DNA from: Channallabes apus
Taxonomy: Eukaryota; Chordata; Actinopteri; Siluriformes; Clariidae
NCBI GenBank assembly: GCA_030522415.1
Contig: CM060104.1
Location: forward strand, 16,000,229-16,064,228
DNA length: 64,000 nucleotides
Direction of reading: 5' to 3'
The translations under genes and the position numbers were made by a program. Shown piece by piece: positions 45,809-58,069 of the stretch (its first letter is position 1; each line of letters opens with the position of its first letter). Under the pieces are notes generated by a model. It saw nothing but the letters and a program-made list of their open reading frames with translations. It did no database searches and had not been told where the DNA came from.

Positions 45809-46431
45809 TAGTTTATGTTCATCAAGAGATTAATAAAAAAATGGAGGCTTAGAAGAAGAAATGCAGAAATGCGATGCCACGAGGTTGTGGTCCGGGTCAC
45901 TGCGACATGTATATTCTGTGCGAAATCCACCAGTGTAGGATTGGTCGCATTTCTACACCTGTAGCTTGACTATGAAAAAAGTGGTTTTATTGGGAAAAAC
46001 AATAAATAATCAGTAACAGTAAGCATGACATTTTTGAACATGCACACTTTGCCCTAATGTCTGTGCAGTACGTCTCACTTGGGTGGTGTGATTTATGGGG
46101 AACAAATAGCAGATATTATTATTATTCTTGGGTGTATCGAGTTTACACAACACCACAGCCTGAGGAAAAAGTCAGTCTTCATTATAAAGGCCATTTCTAA
46201 AACCTGCACTTGTACCTCTGGTGTTTCTGCATTGCTGGGACTGAGGGCACCATCGGATGTATTAAGACTTATTAGGAGTCTTATCTCAACACTGCTTGTG
46301 TGTGTGTGGGGGGGGGGATATCTATCTTCTTGTCAATCAAGCTTTAAAAACTCAGTTTAGAAAAATAGAGAGCCAAAGTACAAAGCTGGAGTGCTTTTAG
46401 AGATGATAGATGATGTATGAGGAACCCTTAC

Positions 46432-46573
46432 TCTTTGCAGGCATTGGAGACGTGGGTCGGTACGGTGTATTTACAGTCCATGATCATGGTGAGGGTTTCA
46501 CTGTCGTTGGCTTCCTGGAAAGGAGGCTGTCCACAGACCAGCATGAAGAGGATCACGCCTAGACTCCAGATAT
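46432..46573 (-). CDS. SNRK: SNRK coding exon (142 nt, kinase subdomains IX-X)
   Basis: On the reverse strand the acceptor is CTCTGTAG and the donor is GTAAGG. It starts inside the Asp codon of the invariant DIWSLG motif (subdomain IX) and encodes [40 protein letters not shown] and HVSNACK, ending two bases into the next Asp. This is the most 5' SNRK exon visible; the preceding exon should end with APAV-type sequence plus G. Confidence 0.96.
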
Positions 46574-49479
46574 CTACAGAGAAACAAGCACAAACATACA
46601 GTGTGCATAAAAATCAATCAATGGAAAAGAATTACTTTCACAGAGCGATATTCATCTGAGGTGGATGGATTATGGATTACGGATGAAGACATACACAGAT
46701 CACAAATCATACATCATCATACAGGCAACAAGGTATTGTAGAGTATTAAGGCCAGGTTGAAATGATTTTAAAAACAAATAAATAAATACACAATAAAAAA
46801 ATGGTGAAGCTTAATTTATGGAAATAATTATTATTTTTAACCTGGATGTACATTAGATTTTGCCTATAGTCTAAAATCTAGCCAGCACATGACTTAAAAT
46901 TAATCCTGCTGTAATTACAGAAGCACAGAAGAATTGAGTAAAATTTCTATTATGTCTTCTTTCTCGAGGGATTCTTCCGTCTCTCTTTCTAGCCGGACTT
47001 AATTTTAGGAGAAAAAAAACAAACTGACAACTCAATTAACAAAACGCACAAAAGCATCGGAGTCAAGAAGCCATGAAATATCATAGTGACTGTTTTGTTA
47101 CTGTTCGTATCGTACAACATATTGTTCATAGTATATTATTCTAGTCTTATTAACATATTGTTCAATATATAGACAGATATGCTAAGACTAGGGATCCTAA
47201 ATAAAAAAATAAAATAAAAAAAAAGGAGTCGAGGCACTCGAGCAGAATGACACCCACGTGAACTCTTATTCTCCCACAGAACTCCACTTTTCTCCTCTGC
47301 TATATTTGCACCAGAGCTACATGCTGCTATTAATGGAAACAGCGGTACAGTCAGTCTCAGTGTTCTTGCTGGGCTTTTTTTTTTTTTTTTTTTCTCTTTC
47401 TTCCCCATCCATGATGACCAAAAAGGGGAAAAAAATAAAAAAATCCAAGCTGCAGGTTTCCTTATGTCTCCTGACAGAATGACGTACAGGGAAAAATAAA
47501 AATATCTGGCTCAGCACGCAACAGAGTCGTGCACCTGCAAAAAACTTTTACTTACAGCACAACTCATTTTGTTTAAAATAAATACAAAATAATAAATAAA
47601 ATAACAATAATGAATAAAATATAAACAGATCCTTTTATGTGATTTGATGCCTCTCACTTCTACACCCTTTCACTATTGTTTTTTTTCAGCATTATCACTC
47701 ACTGCTTTTAAATAATTTCTTTCAACATCCTGAGTGATGCAAATGATATGATGTGCTTCATCTTAATTTCCAGAACAAGAGATCAAATCCCGACGAAACC
47801 TTCTGATTAACGCTGCATGTGTTGAGTGATACATTTCCAAACCTTACGGACTAGATTACGCTTGCCGCTCGATGGAGGAAAACGGGATACGAGTTGCACA
47901 CTTACTTTCACTAGTATCACGTAAAGATGCTGACGCTTATTTAACTGCTGTAATGTATGTTACACAGGAATTACAAATCACCTGGCAGACAAAAATAAGC
48001 AAGCCTTAACTTCTGCACACTAATCCTGACTTCATAAAGCCTCAGATGAAACACATTTCAATAATTCAAGGTCCCTTTATTTCACTTCTCCTCCAAATGT
48101 GGCATTTCAGTGTGTATTTAAATGAACCACTGCTAAAAATTAATAACAACAAGCGAATTATTCATAATGGGTTTCCTTTAACAGTGGAGTGTCTTTGGTT
48201 ATCGTACAGTATAACTTATTTTGTGTCGATCGGTGTCTTGTGTCCACTTGTCCATGTCTAGTGTCTTTTGGAAACACACTAGCCTTACAAATAAACACCT
48301 TCAAACCTTCCACCATTATAGGATTTCCAAAACTATACATTTATAAATGTGGGATTTATGATACCTCCTGAGTGTCTGATAGATGAGTGTGTTTGTGACC
48401 AAAAGATCAGAGGTTTTGACAGCAATTTGACACCGTGGGAATGAAACTAAACCATGCCCCAGTATCAGATTATGTTATGTAAAGGCACATTTGCATGCCA
48501 GTAAAACTGTAAAATAAAACATGATGCACTCCAGAGCATATTTGAGACACCTGTTTATTCACTGGATTTGATGTGTTTCTTTAAAATAAATAAATAAAAA
48601 TAACTGCTTTAGCCTCACACAAAAGCTCATTTCAGACTGCACAGCCATAGCATGTTAGTTTACTTTCTTTCTTTATTTTTTTTTTTTTAAGTCCCCTAGG
48701 ATACGCTCCCAGGCATTTACATCTGTGAAACAGTTGGCAGCCTAGTCAGAGAGAAATCTGCAGGTAGCTGTATGTACACCTCGCTCTGCTGAGGCTGCAG
48801 TGCTGCTAAGTCTTAACACGCTGCTGGTGGAAAATTCATCACTGCACGACTTAACCGAGCTCACCACATCCCGTCCCAGTTCCATGAGCTCTGACGTCAG
48901 GCATCAGAACCGGTTGTCTGTCAGAAAACGAAACAGAAATAAATCGAACACCTTTTACTTCTCACTACAGGTTTCACAAGCCGAGTGCAGAGCACGGGAC
49001 TTGAAGAGGAGTGAGCTTAAAGAGAAAGGGAGGGGCGTCCCCGGGGCCGACAGCCGACCGCGCACGTGTTTAATTTTAAATGACTGCAGCAGAAAGTGAA
49101 GGCAGGCCCTGGCTTGCTGCTCAATCACTCCATCATTGTTGAAGAATCTGAAGGCGGTTTTTAATCCACAGAATGAAGCGAGCAGAAACTGGAGCAGCCA
49201 CAAGACCAGCCTTCGACAGGAAGCCACACACAATAACCTGACAACAGAAATAGGGAATTACACCGTGATTACTTTACTCTAGATGTGTTTTATACTGGCC
49301 TGAGGGCCATAATAGTACAGAAATGTGTACTAGTACAGAATAGTACGGAATTCCTTAGACTTAAGTCAGACGATCAGTCGGAAATAAATCATGCTCATCC
49401 TTGGGAATATGCCTTGATTTGATTTTGGTTTCATTCATTAAATGTTCTATAAAGATTATCATTCTATACAGAGTCGCAG

Positions 49480-49700
49480 GAACACTGAAGCCTATGACAG
49501 GAAACTCTGGGGAAAACGCAGGGTTTCACCCTTTTTTCTGTGCAGTCCACAGAAACACTCGTGCACGCACACTTGGGAACGCCAATTAACAATCTGCATG
49601 TGTTTGGAGTGTCGGTGGAAACCCACCAATCACAGAGAGAACATGAGAACTCCACTTAGACCCGAGGCTGAAATCCTGACCCTGGCGGCGCGAGATCATA
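49480..49700 (-). repeat. Diverged type 2 SINE
   Basis: Remnants of the 9907-10283 SINE are clear: GCCTATGACAGGAAACTCTG, GGAACGCCAATTAACAATCT, GGAAACCCACCAATCACAGA and GAGAACATGAGAACTCCA, then CCTGACCCTGGCGGCGCGAG near the decayed tRNA head. Confidence 0.7.
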
Positions 49701-50270
49701 ATACTGACGGCATCAGTGTTTATTGTAAGAAATATAAACATATTAGCCAAGTTTTTAAATATTAAAAACTGCTTAAAATATTTAAAACAAAGCGGTGATC
49801 ATTTTTGTCCTCCAATCTTCTGCTCCACGCTCCAGTCCAGGAGCTGGCAGTATTGTACAAACTGCTCACTGACTCAAAATGAAGACAGCAATGAAGAAGT
49901 GAAACTAGTACACTGTGGAAGGTGCAAATGGTTCGTATATACTGCAAAGCTGTGATGCATCTTAAAATGATTTGAGTATGTTAATAAATTTTGACTTTGA
50001 AAATGAAGTCTTGGTTTAGGAGCACCGAGTATCATGTATCAAGCATGCACTTCTTGTTTTGACGCCGAGCGTCACGTGATCATAACTGAGCCAATGTTTT
50101 TTCTCTCTCTTGTGCTGCAGAATTGTGGGTAATCGTCTCCCCTGCTGGGTCTTAGTGCCCATCTCTAACTGGTATAATCGACATCCGTGCACGCGTGTAA
50201 CATCCACAACACTCAGCCTGTTCTTTGTGTACACACACACACACAGACCCCTCCTACTTTCGCCTTCACA

Positions 50271-50272
<2 letters not shown>

Positions 50273-50306
<34 letters not shown>
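50273..50306. repeat. (CA)n microsatellite
   Basis: A perfect CA run of about 34 bases with a shorter one just upstream; His-Thr frames here are artefacts. Confidence 0.95.
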
Positions 50307-50307
<1 letters not shown>

Positions 50308-51742
50308 TCTCTGCTCTACACAGAAACACTGCTCTGTCGCGATTCTTTTCAAAGGTAAAGTGCAGATTAATTTGTTTTATTTTTACTTTACAGCAGTGAT
50401 TCCGTTAGTGTGTCACTCAATCAAGTGTGATTTCTTGTTTATTTTTCCAATAAAACAATGTTTCAGTTTCTGAGTTTACATTATTTGGAATACGAGTCCG
50501 TTTCCGGAACTAATTATTCTTGTAATCCAAGGTTCCACTGTATTTACCCAAGTGTGAATCAATTCTGAATCAAAAACTAAGCCATCGGTTCTAGGAACTG
50601 AATCGACTGATCGAATGATTCAATTGCAAAGATTAAATCAAACAGCACTAATAACGCACACAGAGCAGTCATTACTCAACAGCATTTCCTGGTCGATTCA
50701 GTCCAGGTTAACAAAATCCCTCTGGTAATTGGGAAGTTCATAGCCGTTGAATGTCGGTACTGTATGAGACCAAGTTGTCAGAAACTTAATGCCTGAAACT
50801 TAATGGGCTAAATTTAATACAAATGAGAAAAAAGCATCATCATGCTATTTCAGTGTCCCCCTATACGTAGCACTGTTCTTTTAGAAATGGATGGGTTTAG
50901 TTCCTTAATAAACAACGGCTTTAGCAGGATAGCTGTTAGTTTCACACAAGAGCTGAAGCAACATGCTCACACTGAAAAGCATGCTTCCAAGACCGGACCT
51001 ACAGAACATTTATACTTGAGATAAATCACCAGGTTATTTTGTGAGATAAAACATATTTTGAGAGAAAAACAAAGGATTTTATACATGTATATGTAGCCTT
51101 CAACACTTTCTCAAGCTATATAAAACAAAATGACTTTAATGGCTCCACATTGCGAAGATGAACCTAACCATAAGTGGCTGTTTTTTGTTGGCTGCATCAT
51201 CTAAAACACAGCATGTAAGAGTATTTGTAATCCACCAGGGTGAAATGACATGATCTGCAAAAATTCCCAACAAACAAAAAAACCCTTAAAGGGCAAAACA
51301 AAGCACCTGCGTGTGGAGGTTCACCGACGTTCATTATTCAAACAGGATGCCAAGGTGAGTGAAACAGAGCAAGCAACTTCCTGGAGGGAGACACCTCACC
51401 TCACCTCACCCCCGTTCCCCGATGCCCTCTTGCTCTTTCACATGTACACACCACTACCTCTCTCTGATGGCACCGTGTGTTGCTATAGCAACCCAGCAGA
51501 CTGGATTAATTACCCCGTGGGCAAACGGCACTGCATCTGGCTGGCACACGGGTGAGACCGGGAAGACGCTGCTCTAAACATAGCTCCGTAGCGTCCATCC
51601 CGCTTTCCTGCCTCTCAAGCTCTCGTTCCTGTTATTCTTCTTCCCTTCCCCATTTTCAGCAGGGAGGTGCCAATGCAGAGAGAAAACAATCTGTTGAAAA
51701 CAAAGGGGTGAAGAGACGAGGGAAACAAGGCGGAAAAGAGAT

Positions 51743-51758
51743 GGGGGGGGGGGGGGGG
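51743..51758. repeat. poly-G run (16)
   Basis: Sixteen consecutive G residues in intron sequence. Confidence 0.9.
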
Positions 51759-52589
51759 CTTCATCCTTAAAAGCTTTCCTGCGGTGTCAGAGCAGCGAGA
51801 CTGGCGTAAAGCATGCGTGCAAACATATGCACCTCAGTGGTGGTTTAATGAGCAATACGGGAATTTGACACTTGTGCCAGTCTGCTCCTGGTGTGTTGTA
51901 TCGCTCCACCGCTGCTCCAACCAACATCAGAGCAACACCACGATATGTGAGTGTACAAGGTCTGACAGCAGCTTAGTCAGAGAGAACGCAGTCCACTGGT
52001 TTCATTCAAACACACCAGTAAAGCCTCCATACACTTGATCAGGGGAGGGCAAAGAAAATTAGTGAAGACACCTCCTCATTTAGAAAAAAATAAGCTAAAT
52101 ACGCGAGTAAAGGCAACAAGAGCAAAAATATATATATATACAGTACGCGCTGTGTAACGCTTAACTGTTATTAGTTATTGTACTTTTACTTTAGCACCTC
52201 TGACTAACGCCATGGACGCACAGGGACTCTCTGAACTCAAACTGAATAATAAACTCATACTTATTATTATGATTTAGTTTTTCATAATTTCACCATAAAA
52301 GCCTAAGTCTCTGAAAGTTACTGAAACATTTCCTAAAGGGCAACTTCTTAAATAAGATGATCTTCTACCGAACTACTGTTGATTGTTGATGTTGAAAACT
52401 GTCGCTACTGGGCTTTTGGGCAGATTTTAAACACGAGCGTCAAAGATAATCTGCACTCTGCTTATCTCATCAGCGCTTATCTCATCTGTGTTTTCCGTTC
52501 AATGCTACTGTCTCGTCTGTCACTGCTGTGCAGGTGAGGACGTGCGAGTAAAAACGGATGTTCCCACTTGCACGAAAGATAAGCTGTTT

Positions 52590-52880
52590 TTTCTTTTCTT
52601 TTCGTGGTCTGAGGGTGTACCTGGTGTCAAAACAACTCACGGAGGAGCATAAACAGAAGCGTTTGGAAATCTGGACAGATGAAAGCTTTATAGAGAGAAT
52701 CATTACTGGAGACGAGACATAGATTCATCACTAAGAGCTTGAGCGTAAATGACAAAGTACGGAATGGAAACATCCTCAATCTCCAACAGAGAAAAAAAAA
52801 GTTCAAAAGTCAACAAATGGAACATTTATCCTTATAATTTTTCCCCCTCAAGGGCCAGTACGGGAAGATAATCAGGAAAA
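52590..52880 (+). pseudogene. Mariner-type transposase relic
   Basis: The forward strand reads in broken frames KRLEIWTDESFIERIITGDET, then IHH, then QSTEWKHPQSPTEKKK. RIITGDETWIHH and SxEWKHPxSPxKKK are mariner transposase signatures around the first catalytic Asp. A TAG replaces the Trp after GDET and further stops follow, so it is dead. Confidence 0.7.
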
Positions 52881-52989
52881 AGGTTTAATAATAAACAGTG
52901 AGATGCTCAGTAAAGAGCTGAAGCCTAAACATCAGATTAATCACAGAAGACTGCTGTCTAAGGGCGTTGTGATATTGCATGACATTATG

Positions 52990-53430
52990 CCCCCCCCCAC
53001 CCCCGATTTTCTCCCCAATTTTTTTGTCGTGTCCAATTCCTCCCCATCACTAGGGAGCTCCACATTAAGGCTACTACAACCACTCAGTCGGGAGGGCTGA
53101 AGACTATCACATGTTTTCTCTGAACCATGTGACGCCAGCCGGCCGCATAATTTAACTGCTGGCTCACGCACCATTGGGGGTAACAGTGGATGTAACACAC
53201 TCGGAGGACAGCGCTATCCACTTCTTCCGCTTGTGTGAGCTCACAGACGCCCCTGATTGGCTGTAGAGCCGTGATTAATGTGGGAGCACTAAGTACCTCT
53301 CATCCCTCCCCTCTGAGAGAGCTCGGCCAATCAGCTCCCTCTAGACCTCCGGCTGCGAGAGGTTACAGAATCACCCGGTAATCAAACTCGCGACCTTCGG
53401 GTGATGGGGGTGAGTGCTTTACCACCACAA
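52990..53430 (-). repeat. tRNA-like SINE (type 3), longer copy
   Basis: It contains the blocks listed for 37090-37374 plus a central part (CACTTCTTCCGCTTGTGTGA, CCCCTGATTGGCTGTAGAGC, CATCCCTCCCCTCTGAGAGA). On the reverse strand the head has GTAAAGCACTC and a degenerate box B (CGAGTTTGATTACC). The left end is a C-rich run and GATTTTCTCCCCAATTTTT. The two copies differ by an internal deletion. Confidence 0.75.
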
Positions 53431-53869
53431 AGCAAGGAGACAGAATGTTGAAAAATACATTTGTCTTTTCTAGGGCTGCAACTAACGATTATTTTGATAA
53501 TCGATTAGTTGGTCGATACTTTTTCGATTAATCGGATAAAACTAAGCGCTTTACTTTGATGTTTTGCTGAACTATATAAAACCATAAATCAGGGTATTAT
53601 TTATGTATAAAAGTAAACTTTAAAAAATGCAATAGCCACAGAGTTTAATGACCTTTAATTTTGACATTTAAACCTTATTTTATATAAATCAACATTTTTG
53701 TTTTTAACAATAATTGCAGATGGCAAGTTGACAGAGCATATATATAGTTTAAAAAAAAATACTAGAGATGTTCCGATACCATTTTTTCCCTCCCGATACC
53801 GATCCCGATACTTGGGGTCAGGGTATCGGCCGATACCGAGTACCGATCCGATACCTGGGTGTGTATCTG

Positions 53870-53872
<3 letters not shown>

Positions 53873-53918
<46 letters not shown>

Positions 53919-53930
53919 ATATATATATAT
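53873..53930. repeat. (GT)n(AT)n microsatellite
   Basis: GT then AT dinucleotides inside the nested MITE, followed by CATA and CTAT tetranucleotide repeats to about 53985. Confidence 0.95.
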
Positions 53931-54022
53931 ACACACACACATACATACATAACTACCTACCTATCTATCTATCCATCTATCTATATATAATTTCTTTTTT
54001 AAGTAAAATACTACTAGCCCTG

Positions 54023-54549
54023 TGTAACGGGTTCGACCCTAAGTGCACGGGCGACAACATGAAACACGGACACGAGGCAAGGTCTTACAGGAAAAAGGGT
54101 CATTTATTTAGAAACATGGGTAAGGAAAGGGTTAAAGGCTCTCTGCGGTTTTTTCCCCTTCGGCGGCAGGGATGCGAAGGCGGGCTCTACGCGGAAGTGA
54201 AGGTGCCGCGGGAGCTCGCACAGCTCGTGCAGCTCGTTCACGCGCTCCTCTCGCGGAGATCAAAGGCGCCCCCCCTTTTTTAAGTCTCTGGGGCGCATCA
54301 CATCGCCCCGCTCTTGTGTCACTGTCTCTCATAAAATCCACCGCGTCGCAAAGTCCAGCTTCCCAAAAGTCAGACCCCGAGCTACACTCCCCGCTGTGTT
54401 TTATAGCGCCGATAGCTCATGGGCCGTTGCCTGATTCTGCGGCCCTGCTACTTCACATACCTAAAGGGGGGGGAGGCCGCCTAAATAGTGAGCTTCAGAG
54501 GAGCGATATCAATTTGGGCGCACGCCCATCACAGGCGCACGCCGTGACA
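54023..54549 (-). mobile_element. Possible solo LTR (innermost insertion)
   Basis: This GC-rich block differs sharply from its AT-rich host. It starts TGTAACG and ends CGTGACA (TG...CA, near-inverted ends). Flanking pentamers CCCTG and CTCTG match at four of five bases. Read on the reverse strand it has a TATA-like GCTATAAAACAC near 54400 and an AATAAA near 54100, the order expected of an LTR. It has no coding part; the superfamily is unknown. Confidence 0.6.
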
Positions 54550-54905
54550 CTCTGTAAGTAAGCTAAGCTAGCAAAGCTAGCGGGCATAAATAGGTTATGT
54601 TTAGGAAAATGGTATCAGATCGGTACGTGGACTCAAATACTCGCCGATTCCGATGCCAGATTTTTTTTTTGTATCGGCAGCATTTCCGATACCAGTATCG
54701 GAATCGGAACAACCCTAAAAAATACACTGACATTTAGTTGTTAAGAATGACCTCACTTGAATTCTCTTAAATTAATTCAACTTAATAAGAAGAATAATAG
54801 ACTTCTAGATTATTATGATATTTTTTATTGAAGTGTCTCTTGCTACATCCTTTTCACGGTTTATACATTATTCCTCTCGTGTATTTTATCCTTTTTTTTG
54901 GTCTC

Positions 54906-54939
54906 AAAAATAAATAAATAAATAAATAAATAAATAAAA
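54906..54939. repeat. (AAAT)n microsatellite
   Basis: About eight AAAT units within the hAT element. Confidence 0.9.
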
Positions 54940-55309
54940 GAATACATATATATAGACCATTTTGCAAATAATCGCCGCTACTGGGTTTATTTTGCCCTTT
55001 TGTTTATTTTGCATTTCCCTCTGTATAGCATGTAGGATCATGGGATATATCCGGTCCTCCGAAGTGTAAAATGAACGTGAAGAAAACGCACTAGAAGTGT
55101 TTTCCTTGCATTCGTTGGGATTTGATGGGCAAGAAAAAGCTGCATGCAACGTTTCTTTTTTTTTTTTTTTTGACACTGTATAACCGCGCAGCCGGACAAA
55201 CGCACGTCACCAAAGCCTGTGTGAACACTCATCAACTACTATGTGTAGTAAACCCTCGGCGCTTCATCCGCGCTCACCAGACACTACGAACGCCCGAATA
55301 AAAAACGCT

Positions 55310-55405
55310 CGATTTTAACGCCCGACTAGAGGTGTTTAATGTAAATTGCTCCCATACCTTGGAGGACTTGGGGCGCGCGCTTTTTCCTGCAAACGCTTCT
55401 GTAAC
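55310..55405 (-). pseudogene. hAT transposase N-terminal fragment (partial BED finger)
   Basis: From the reverse-strand ATG near 55411 it reads MEVTEAFAGKSARPKSSKVW, then EQFTLNTSSRALKSS. SKVWEQFTL is the conserved start of BED zinc fingers in hAT transposases. The Cys-His ligands and the whole catalytic domain are missing, so it is a deletion relic. Confidence 0.65.
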
Positions 55406-55636
55406 CTCCATTGCGCGAGCGACTGTGTATCTTTGTGTATTTGTGCATGTTGTGGTCGCGCTTCTCAGTAATGTGAGCAGCCCAACTAATCGATAACGGC
55501 ATTCGTTGACAACGAATTTCATTATCGATAATTATCGATTTTATCGATTAGTTGTTGCAGCCCTAGTCTTTTCTATGAGTTCATTAAAATAAATTCTAAA
55601 GCCAGAGTGTGGATCATTCTTGAACTCACCCTCGTA

Positions 55637-56010
55637 CACTATAAGGCCAAACAGAGCATGAACACATAACCATCACGCCCGTACGTAGGCATGTACACAG
55701 AGTTGGTCTCCGTTTGATATTCTAATAAGATTTGGAAGCACGGTTATAAGCATGTCCTCACTGGGCCACAGGAGCATTATTGAGATCAGTTGCTGGTGGT
55801 ACCTCTGGAAGCGGTCTACATTCCAGTATGGAGTGGGGTTGAGGTCAGGGCTCAGGGAATACAGGACCTGGTGAACCAGGTTCAGGCCTTCCAGGCTCTG
55901 ACTTCCAGAAAAGAGAAATCTTAACGCCAAGACATTCTATACAAATGTGTTCTTGCAGCCTTTGTGGCAAACAGTCTGGGGAAGGACTGCATTCTCTCAG
56001 CCATATAGTG
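55637..56010. mobile_element. Tc1/mariner-type MITE with TA duplication (374 bp)
   Basis: The left end CACTATAAGGCCAAA and the right end GGCAAAC...GCCATATAGTG are an inverted pair, each bordered by TA. The interior phrases CATTCTATACAAATGTGTTC and TTTGTGGCAAACAGTCTGGG are typical of a common fish repeat. No open frame. Confidence 0.75.
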
Positions 56011-57293
56011 TAACACTGATTACACACTCCACTGCTGTCGTTTCCTCACATCACAGAAGAGCACTAATCAGACGTCTTACAAATCCCTTTCTGGGATTTA
56101 CAAAAAAAAAAAAAAACCTTTGGTTGCGAGACGAAATTTTCCGTGATGCTCGCTGGGAAGCAATTTATGGCTGATTGTGACTAACTGAAGACAGTCGACA
56201 GCAAAGTTCAAGCAGGGCCAAAAACTCTTCAGAGGTTTATTTTAAATGCATGCAGGATTATGTCATTAACTTTAATCGCAGGCCATCATGGAGAACACAT
56301 TAAAATGTGGTCTGTTTCAGCATCCAGTCGTGAGCTTATTGAAATCATTTTGTACGGTGCGACAAAAACTCAAAACATGAGGCAGCTCATCGTTCTCCTT
56401 ATTTCAGCTACATGGGAAATGATTGTACACCTCAAATCCTAGTGGTACAAAACACTAGTTCAGTAATAGATGGGGGGGAAAAAAGGTAAATGTGTGAGGT
56501 GAAGTGAGAACGAGGGGCGTTCAGTGGACGGAGAGCTGACCTCATTTAAAAGGTCAGTGGAAAGAGTAAATACAGCTAGACATGTCCTCCTGAGTACTTT
56601 GGTGTCCTTGCCCGAATTACTTCATAACTTTGCCTTCAGATGGAAATTATTATTTTTTTTTTAAATATACAAAAACCGATGCTATATTCTTAAATCTTTG
56701 AATCCATACACACTAATGCTGGTTTAAAGAGAAACTAAATAAAGTCAACACCTGTCTTTCTTTCATTATCACCTTTTCCAACAGTATCATTAAAGTGTGC
56801 ACTCAGGCTAACCAACACTCAGTAAATCAACAGCGTACACACAGTGCGATACAGTAAATCTGCATACTGACAATATAGTCCCCAGTCAGTGTGCTGGGAA
56901 AGACCTGAACTAAATGTCTACACTCTTAATTTACAGCACTTGTGAGAGAACTGACACAGTGGGAAGCTGAGCGATCACATAACCGCTAAATGCCTGGAGA
57001 ACGGCTGATATCTCTCTCACACACAAACGCGTTGGCTTCAACCCACAGCCAAACAGATGTAGGCTACTGTGTGGTCCCATTAAACTGCTGAAAGACTAAT
57101 ATTAATGTCTAAATGACTTCATACGCCTGAGCGAACAGATAAAAGCTTAGATCACTAGTTCCCAGCCCGGGTCCTTTGTGTGGCTGCACGGCTAATCACT
57201 GGCTCTTTTTTACCCTCATAGACTTACAGTTAAAAAATTAATTAATAAAAATACGGTTGCTGATAGGTCATCGGGGTTCTCTCGCGGCACAGC

Positions 57294-57383
57294 TGCGCAT
57301 GCGCGCGTGAGCTTAACGCCGGAACGAACGCACCGTTGCCATGGGGACGAAAATACCCGACTGGGGCCAGTTTGCTGGTGCAG
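57294..57383 (+). promoter_or_regulatory. CpG-type promoter patch: NRF1 site, X-box-like site, ATG and donor
   Basis: TGCGCATGCGC at 57294-57304 is a perfect NRF1 palindrome. GTTGCCATGGGGAC at 57335-57348 is close to an RFX X-box (GTTNCCATGGNAAC). The same patch contains an ATG in a good start context at 57341, followed by 14 open codons (MGTKIPDWGQFAGA) and a strong donor GTGAGC after 57383. It could be the promoter and first exon of an unidentified + strand transcript, an alternative SNRK promoter, or chance. No downstream exon was recognised. Confidence 0.4.
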
Positions 57384-58069
57384 GTGAGCAACATTAGCCC
57401 TAGCATCATTCCCCTGCTGATTAACTGCCCCTTTATGTGGCCGCGCTACAAAGTCTCGAGCCACTCCTCACCTTTTTTGCTTCCCAAAAAAACAGACTGT
57501 GTTGTATTTTTAAATAAGTCTTGAGAAATACAGTAGTTCTCCAGGCTTCCTAAATGACTTCTCCTGAGCAGTTTCAGAGGAATGTTTGTTTCTTTGTTTA
57601 AGCTATACAGCGATCTACAAATCATTCAGGCATAAAACAATCTACCTTAAGGCATGAACCAGTGAGAAACAGGTGCGGTTAATGGCAGATGATGAGGCCG
57701 GTGATTAGCGTACTGGTGATGCTGAACACTAAGGGGTTGGAAAAGACGAGAGGGGAAGTAAAGTTGCTGCTGCGGTCGTTACATAAACCAGCAATTTCTA
57801 AATGGCATCTTCAGGCAAAGTAAAACATTTGTTATTTAATCGACATCATTTAGTTTTTCTTAATGTAATAGTAAGAAAGGTGGGCTGGCTCAAGGCCTTT
57901 TCACAGTGCTGTGTACAGATTACATAGAACTCGTTGGGAGAACTTTGGAATTTGTCCAAATCTGAAGAACCGCAGGTTTTTTTTTTTTGTTTTTTTTACA
58001 GTAAAATTCAGAAAATAAAAGTATCTGAAACGTTAAAACAAACTAACGAGAATGCGTCAGAGAGCTGGA

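Larger units (their letters stand above)
36656..46431 (-). other. SNRK: SNRK 9.8 kb intron
   Basis: Contains a SINE-like repeat, a mariner-like end, a LINE-like tail, a decayed hAT MITE and microsatellites, listed separately. The stretches 37400-39740, 39830-41780, 42440-44985 and 45810-46431 show no gene or recognisable repeat beyond simple sequence. Confidence 0.8.
33319..46573 (-). other. SNRK: SNRK gene, 3' part, four coding exons
   Basis: SNRK is a Ser/Thr kinase of the AMPK-related group, activated by LKB1 and linked to cardiac metabolism, endothelial biology and neuronal survival. The four exons seen here join in frame to about 592 residues, from [19 protein letters not shown] in the kinase C-lobe to the C-terminal SCCQVI. 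They include the UBA-like segment after the kinase domain and a long, low-complexity acidic, basic and Gly/Ser-rich tail. The exons for the ATP-binding lobe and catalytic loop are absent from the window. The gene is convergent with ANO10, as in human. Confidence 0.96.
53763..54717. mobile_element. Nested hAT-type MITE with 8-bp TSD
   Basis: The left end TAGAGATGTTCCGATACC and the right end GGAATCGGAACAACCCTA are inverted repeats, followed inward by GATACCGATC-type motifs on both sides. AAAAATAC flanks both sides (53755-53762 and 54718-54725). The sister hAT copy near 61172-61187 has the uninterrupted pre-insertion sequence. It carries GT/AT microsatellites and an inner 527-bp insertion. Confidence 0.88.
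53471..55565 (-). mobile_element. hAT element with 8-bp TSD, carrying nested insertions
   Basis: The left end TAGGGCTGCAACTAACGATT and the right end ATCGATTAGTTGTTGCAGCC-CTA are terminal inverted repeats. GTCTTTTC flanks both sides exactly (53463-53470 and 55566-55573). The reverse strand keeps part of a BED zinc-finger transposase start. A MITE (53763-54717) sits inside it. A related inverted copy is at 60528-63402. Confidence 0.9.

Noticed and set aside
54132..54561. Overlapping Arg/Ala-rich open frames on both strands
   Set aside because: They are a product of the GC-rich LTR-like block; no conserved domain or splice context.
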